Shown here one piece after another: positions 14,293 through 16,724 of a DNA stretch of 16,724 bases. The DNA comes from Bacillota bacterium (GTDB taxonomy: Bacteria; Bacillota; Clostridia; Oscillospirales; Ruminococcaceae). How positions within the stretch are numbered: the first letter of the stretch is position 1; each line of letters opens with the position of its first letter. The DNA lies in contig JAEXAZ010000175.1 of assembly GCA_023394255.1 (NCBI GenBank), positions 1 through 16,724 of the forward strand. The letters run 5' to 3'. The position numbers and the translations under genes are program-made. The notes below the pieces were generated by a model, which worked only from the letters and a program-made list of their open reading frames with translations, did no database searches and was not told the DNA's origin.

Positions 14293-15251
14293 GTCCCTAT
14301 GCGTCCGCAATTCGCCTCTCCATCCAGATAACCGCGGCCGATCGGCAGCGCCGCGGCGCTGTCAATTGCTATCTGTTCCCGCAGCGCCTGCACCGAGGGA
14401 AAACTCTTTTCCGCGCGCATAAATTTCAGCAGCCGCACTTCCACCTTCTGTCCGTAAAGGTCCCCTGAGAAGCCGAAAATACAGGTTTCGGAGGTAACCG
14501 GCTGATGGTCGTCCACCGTCGGCCTGACGCCGATATTGGTAACCGACGGGTAGAAGCCGCCCTCCGCACGGGTTACAGACGCATAGACGCCCCGGCGCAG
14601 CTTTACGAACTCTCCGGGAACGGCCTGATTAATCGTGGGAAAATCCAGTTTCCGGCCCAGCTGCCTGCCATGGGCAACGGGAAAGTCATAAGCGAACGGC
14701 CGGCCCAGCAAAACAGCGGCCTGCTCCACATTCCCCGCTTCCAGCAGCGTGCGGATACGGGTGGAACTGACACGTTCCCCTTCACGGGTAACGGGCGGCA
14801 CCACTTCCAACGCAATTTTCCGGTCGCTGCAAAGGGCAGCCAGCTCATTGACCCCCGCCGACGCGCGGTGGCCGAAGCGGAAATCAGTTCCGCAGCAGAC
14901 AACCGCCGCGTGCATCCTGTGCAGCAGCACTTCATCCACAAATTTTTCCGGGGGCATCTGCTGAAATTCGCTGAAATCCGGTTCCAGGACGAGACGGACG
15001 CCCCATTGCTCCAAAAGCGAACGCTTTTGGCTTTCGGTTGTAATTTCGCTGTCCCGCGGTTTGGCTTTGGGATGTCCCCCTTTGACTGTAAACGTGAATA
15101 CGCAGGGGCAAAGCCCCTCCTCCGCTTTCGCGACAGCCCGCGAAATAACTGCCGCGTGGCCGGTATGAAGCCCGTCAAAGTAACCGAGCGCCACCGCGCT
15201 CTTTCCGCAGGGCAGCAGCTCTTCCAGCGAAGTGCAAATCCGTATGGGCAT
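14265..15251 (-). CDS. ribF: Bifunctional riboflavin kinase / FAD synthetase
   Basis: 328 residues. It converts riboflavin to FMN and then FAD, using ATP. The N-terminal adenylyltransferase domain shows GYFDGLHTGH (23-32, the HxGH nucleotide-binding motif), CGTDFRFGH (120-128) and SSTRIR (162-167). The C-terminal flavokinase domain shows GRKLDFPTIN (199-208), GVRPTV (241-246) and SETCIFGFSGDLYG (254-267). I chose the ATG at 15251: GGAGG (15262-15266) is 10 nt upstream and lies within the last codons of truB. A TTG at 15260 would leave only one base. The start is 5 nt after the truB stop, so the genes are translationally close-coupled. The last codons overlap the rpsO promoter. Confidence 0.95.
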   Translation of the reverse strand: MPIRICTSLEELLPCGKSAVALGYFDGLHTGHAAVISRAVAKAEEGLCPCVFTFTVKGGHPKAKPRDSEITTESQKRSLLEQWGVRLVLEPDFSEFQQMPPEKFVDEVLLHRMHAAVVCCGTDFRFGHRASAGVNELAALCSDRKIALEVVPPVTREGERVSSTRIRTLLEAGNVEQAAVLLGRPFAYDFPVAHGRQLGRKLDFPTINQAVPGEFVKLRRGVYASVTRAEGGFYPSVTNIGVRPTVDDHQPVTSETCIFGFSGDLYGQKVEVRLLKFMRAEKSFPSVQALREQIAIDSAAALPIGRGYLDGEANCGRIGTLQSAHTML

Positions 15252-15256
15252 CCGTT

Positions 15257-16159
15257 TCAAACCTCCAGTGTAAACAGTTTTGTCATTTTGAAATCCCCGC
15301 CGGAAACGGCGGCGACGCCGATAAAAATCCCTTTATCCGAATAGGCGGCATACCGCTCCGCTTTGCTGACCCCGCTGACACGGGACGGGTCCAGGCCGAC
15401 GCCGTTCAACGCCATCCTGGTCTGGATTTCAGTAAGCTGTGCCTTGGGCAGCGACCCAAACGCATATTCGACCGGCACACCCGCCGCTTGCAGCCGCTCC
15501 TCACCTGCTAACTGCTGCGCCTGTTCAAGCGTAATGCACTGCTCCAGCGTAAAGCCTGCCGCCATCGTCCGGCGCAGGGCGGTCAGAACAGCCCCGCAGC
15601 CGAGCGCTTCCCCTATATCCGCGACCAGCGTGCGGATATAGGTCCCTTTGGAGCAAAAGACGTCTATGGAATAAGTATGCTTTTCTTCGTCGCAATCAAG
15701 AAACGCAAGGCTGTAAACGGTCACTTCCCGCGCCTGACGTTCCACTTCCACACCCCTGCGGGCAAGGTCGTAGAGGCGCTGCCCATTTACCTTGACCGCG
15801 GAATACATGGGCGGAACCTGCTGAATGGCGCCCACAAACTTTGCCGCCGCGGCTTCAACTGCTTGCCAGTCCGCGTTCACGGGGCTTTGCGACAGCACGG
15901 CGCCTGTAATATCCTGCGTATCGGTTGCAATCCCCAGCCGGAATGTCGCCGTATAACGTTTATCCTGCAGGGGCAGAATATCGCAGGCTTTTGTCGCCCG
16001 CCCGAAAAACAGCGGCAATACGCCGGTTGCCATCGGGTCAAGCGTCCCCGCGTGCCCGATGCGGCGCTCCCGCGCGATGCCGCGCATCTTAGCCACTACG
16101 TCGAAAGAGGTAAAGCCGGACGGCTTGTCAATACAAAGAATCCCGGTGAAATCCGGCAA
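15257..16159 (-). CDS. truB: tRNA pseudouridine(55) synthase TruB
   Basis: 300 residues, normal length. It isomerises U55 in the T-loop of tRNAs. The motif-II segment RRIGHAGTLDPMATGVLPL (32-50) carries the catalytic aspartate D41. IDKPSGFTSFDVV (10-22) at the N-terminus and KGTYIRTLVADIGEALGCGA (171-190) are also typical; the remaining C-terminus (about 240-300) fits the PUA-like tail. The start is taken as TTG at 16159, giving MPDFTGILCIDKP, with GGCGGG about 8 nt upstream; no ATG lies nearby. It sits between nrnA and ribF as in many Firmicutes nusA-infB clusters. Confidence 0.96.
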   Translation of the reverse strand: MPDFTGILCIDKPSGFTSFDVVAKMRGIARERRIGHAGTLDPMATGVLPLFFGRATKACDILPLQDKRYTATFRLGIATDTQDITGAVLSQSPVNADWQAVEAAAAKFVGAIQQVPPMYSAVKVNGQRLYDLARRGVEVERQAREVTVYSLAFLDCDEEKHTYSIDVFCSKGTYIRTLVADIGEALGCGAVLTALRRTMAAGFTLEQCITLEQAQQLAGEERLQAAGVPVEYAFGSLPKAQLTEIQTRMALNGVGLDPSRVSGVSKAERYAAYSDKGIFIGVAAVSGGDFKMTKLFTLEV

Positions 16160-16213
16160 ACTGATTCCCGCCTTTCCTTGGGCGCAAAGGCCACTGTTCT
16201 GTTTCCCGCCGCA

Positions 16214-16724
16214 TCAATCCCGAAGCCACGGGGCAAGGGCTTCCACCAGTTCTGCTTTGATCTTCTCAAGCGGACCCTCTATCATGCAGCCTGCCGCCCT
16301 TGCGTGCCCGCCGCCGCCGAATAAACCGCAGACCTGGGAAGCGTTCACCTTTTCATTGCTGCGGATGGAGACGCGGTACTTCTTGTCGCCCTTTTCCCGC
16401 AGGGTCGCGGAAACCTCCACCCCTTCAATCGTGCGCGGTATCGCGGAAATCCCCTCCAGGTCATCCTCAGGGACGCCGGTTTTTTCAACGTTTTCCTGAG
16501 AAATCACAATGATGGCAAACCGGTTCCCATAATAATATTGGAGGGTATCCATCACCAGCCGTTCAATTTCCATGCGCGCAACCGACCGTGTTTCGAACAT
16601 CCGCTTATTGACCATAAAATGGTCAATTCCCGCTTCAATCATTTTGGCGGCGAGACGGTGGGTGTTGGCGGTCACATTCGAATAGCGGAAGCACCCGGTA
16701 TCGGTCGAAAGTCCGGTATAGATG
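16214..16724 (-). CDS. nrnA: DHH/DHHA1 phosphoesterase, NrnA type (N-terminus beyond right edge)
   Basis: Partial: the last 169 codons are present. The visible part begins IYTGLSTDTGCFRYSN, the conserved end of the DHH domain in NrnA-like enzymes, and ends in a DHHA1 domain with GLFGGGGHARAAG (the GGGH substrate-binding motif, its histidine about 30 residues from the C-terminus). NrnA degrades nano-RNAs and dephosphorylates 3'-phosphoadenosine 5'-phosphate; some relatives act on cyclic dinucleotides. Its place just before truB in a likely nusA-infB-rbfA-nrnA-truB-ribF order supports the NrnA assignment. The upstream genes are outside the window. The stop lies 54 nt before truB with no terminator between. 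Confidence 0.92.
   Translation of the reverse strand, partial: IYTGLSTDTGCFRYSNVTANTHRLAAKMIEAGIDHFMVNKRMFETRSVARMEIERLVMDTLQYYYGNRFAIIVISQENVEKTGVPEDDLEGISAIPRTIEGVEVSATLREKGDKKYRVSIRSNEKVNASQVCGLFGGGGHARAAGCMIEGPLEKIKAELVEALAPWLRD

Noticed and set aside
1..16724. Mobile element, CRISPR, defence or biosynthetic gene cluster
   Set aside because: No transposase, integrase, direct-repeat array, restriction/toxin genes or large synthases are visible; nearly all coding space is assigned to housekeeping families.

Overview
The window looks like a chromosomal housekeeping segment from an endospore-forming, low-oxygen member of the Clostridia. It is probably of the Oscillospiraceae/Ruminococcaceae type; this placement is an inference from protein flavour, moderate GC, strong GGAGG-type ribosome sites and a spoIID gene, and no phylogenetic marker was tested. 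Coding density is high, and I see no tRNA, rRNA, insertion sequence, CRISPR array or prophage.

Layout, left to right. (1) 1-263, minus: N-terminal part of a manganese-catalase/CotJC family protein whose ribosome site lies inside a 15-bp inverted repeat. (2) 344-3258, minus: trkA then trkH in transcription order, a K+ uptake system with its own promoter. (3) 3398-4453, minus: spoIID, a sporulation peptidoglycan enzyme. (4) 4527-6085, plus: a citrate synthase gene with a clear sigma-A-type promoter and a leader of about 135 nt. (5) 6095-7032, plus: an unrecognised multi-pass membrane protein whose promoter is embedded in a 14-bp perfect palindrome. It ends at a bidirectional terminator that also serves the convergent operon to its right. 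(6) 11485-7137, minus: a four-gene operon with two tandem candidate promoters, made of a CNNM/HlyC-type CBS membrane protein, proB, proA and an unrecognised membrane-anchored protein. proB and proA are the first two steps of proline synthesis. (7) 16724-11531, minus: the conserved translation/RNA cluster nrnA (partial)-truB-ribF-rpsO-pnp. It has an internal rpsO promoter that overlaps the end of ribF and a strong terminator after pnp.

The genes are mostly ordinary. The more interesting material is in the gaps. The rpsO-pnp spacer (191 nt) holds a 14-bp hairpin with no U-tract, followed by a nested RNA structure. In that structure one strand can pair either with an upstream anti-sequestor or with the pnp Shine-Dalgarno region, which is the layout expected of a translational switch. 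Comparable but simpler SD sequestration is seen ahead of the Mn-catalase gene. Two conserved-looking proteins (6196-7032 and 7137-7964) have no family I can name. I did not see a defence system, biosynthetic cluster or other novel multi-gene machinery.
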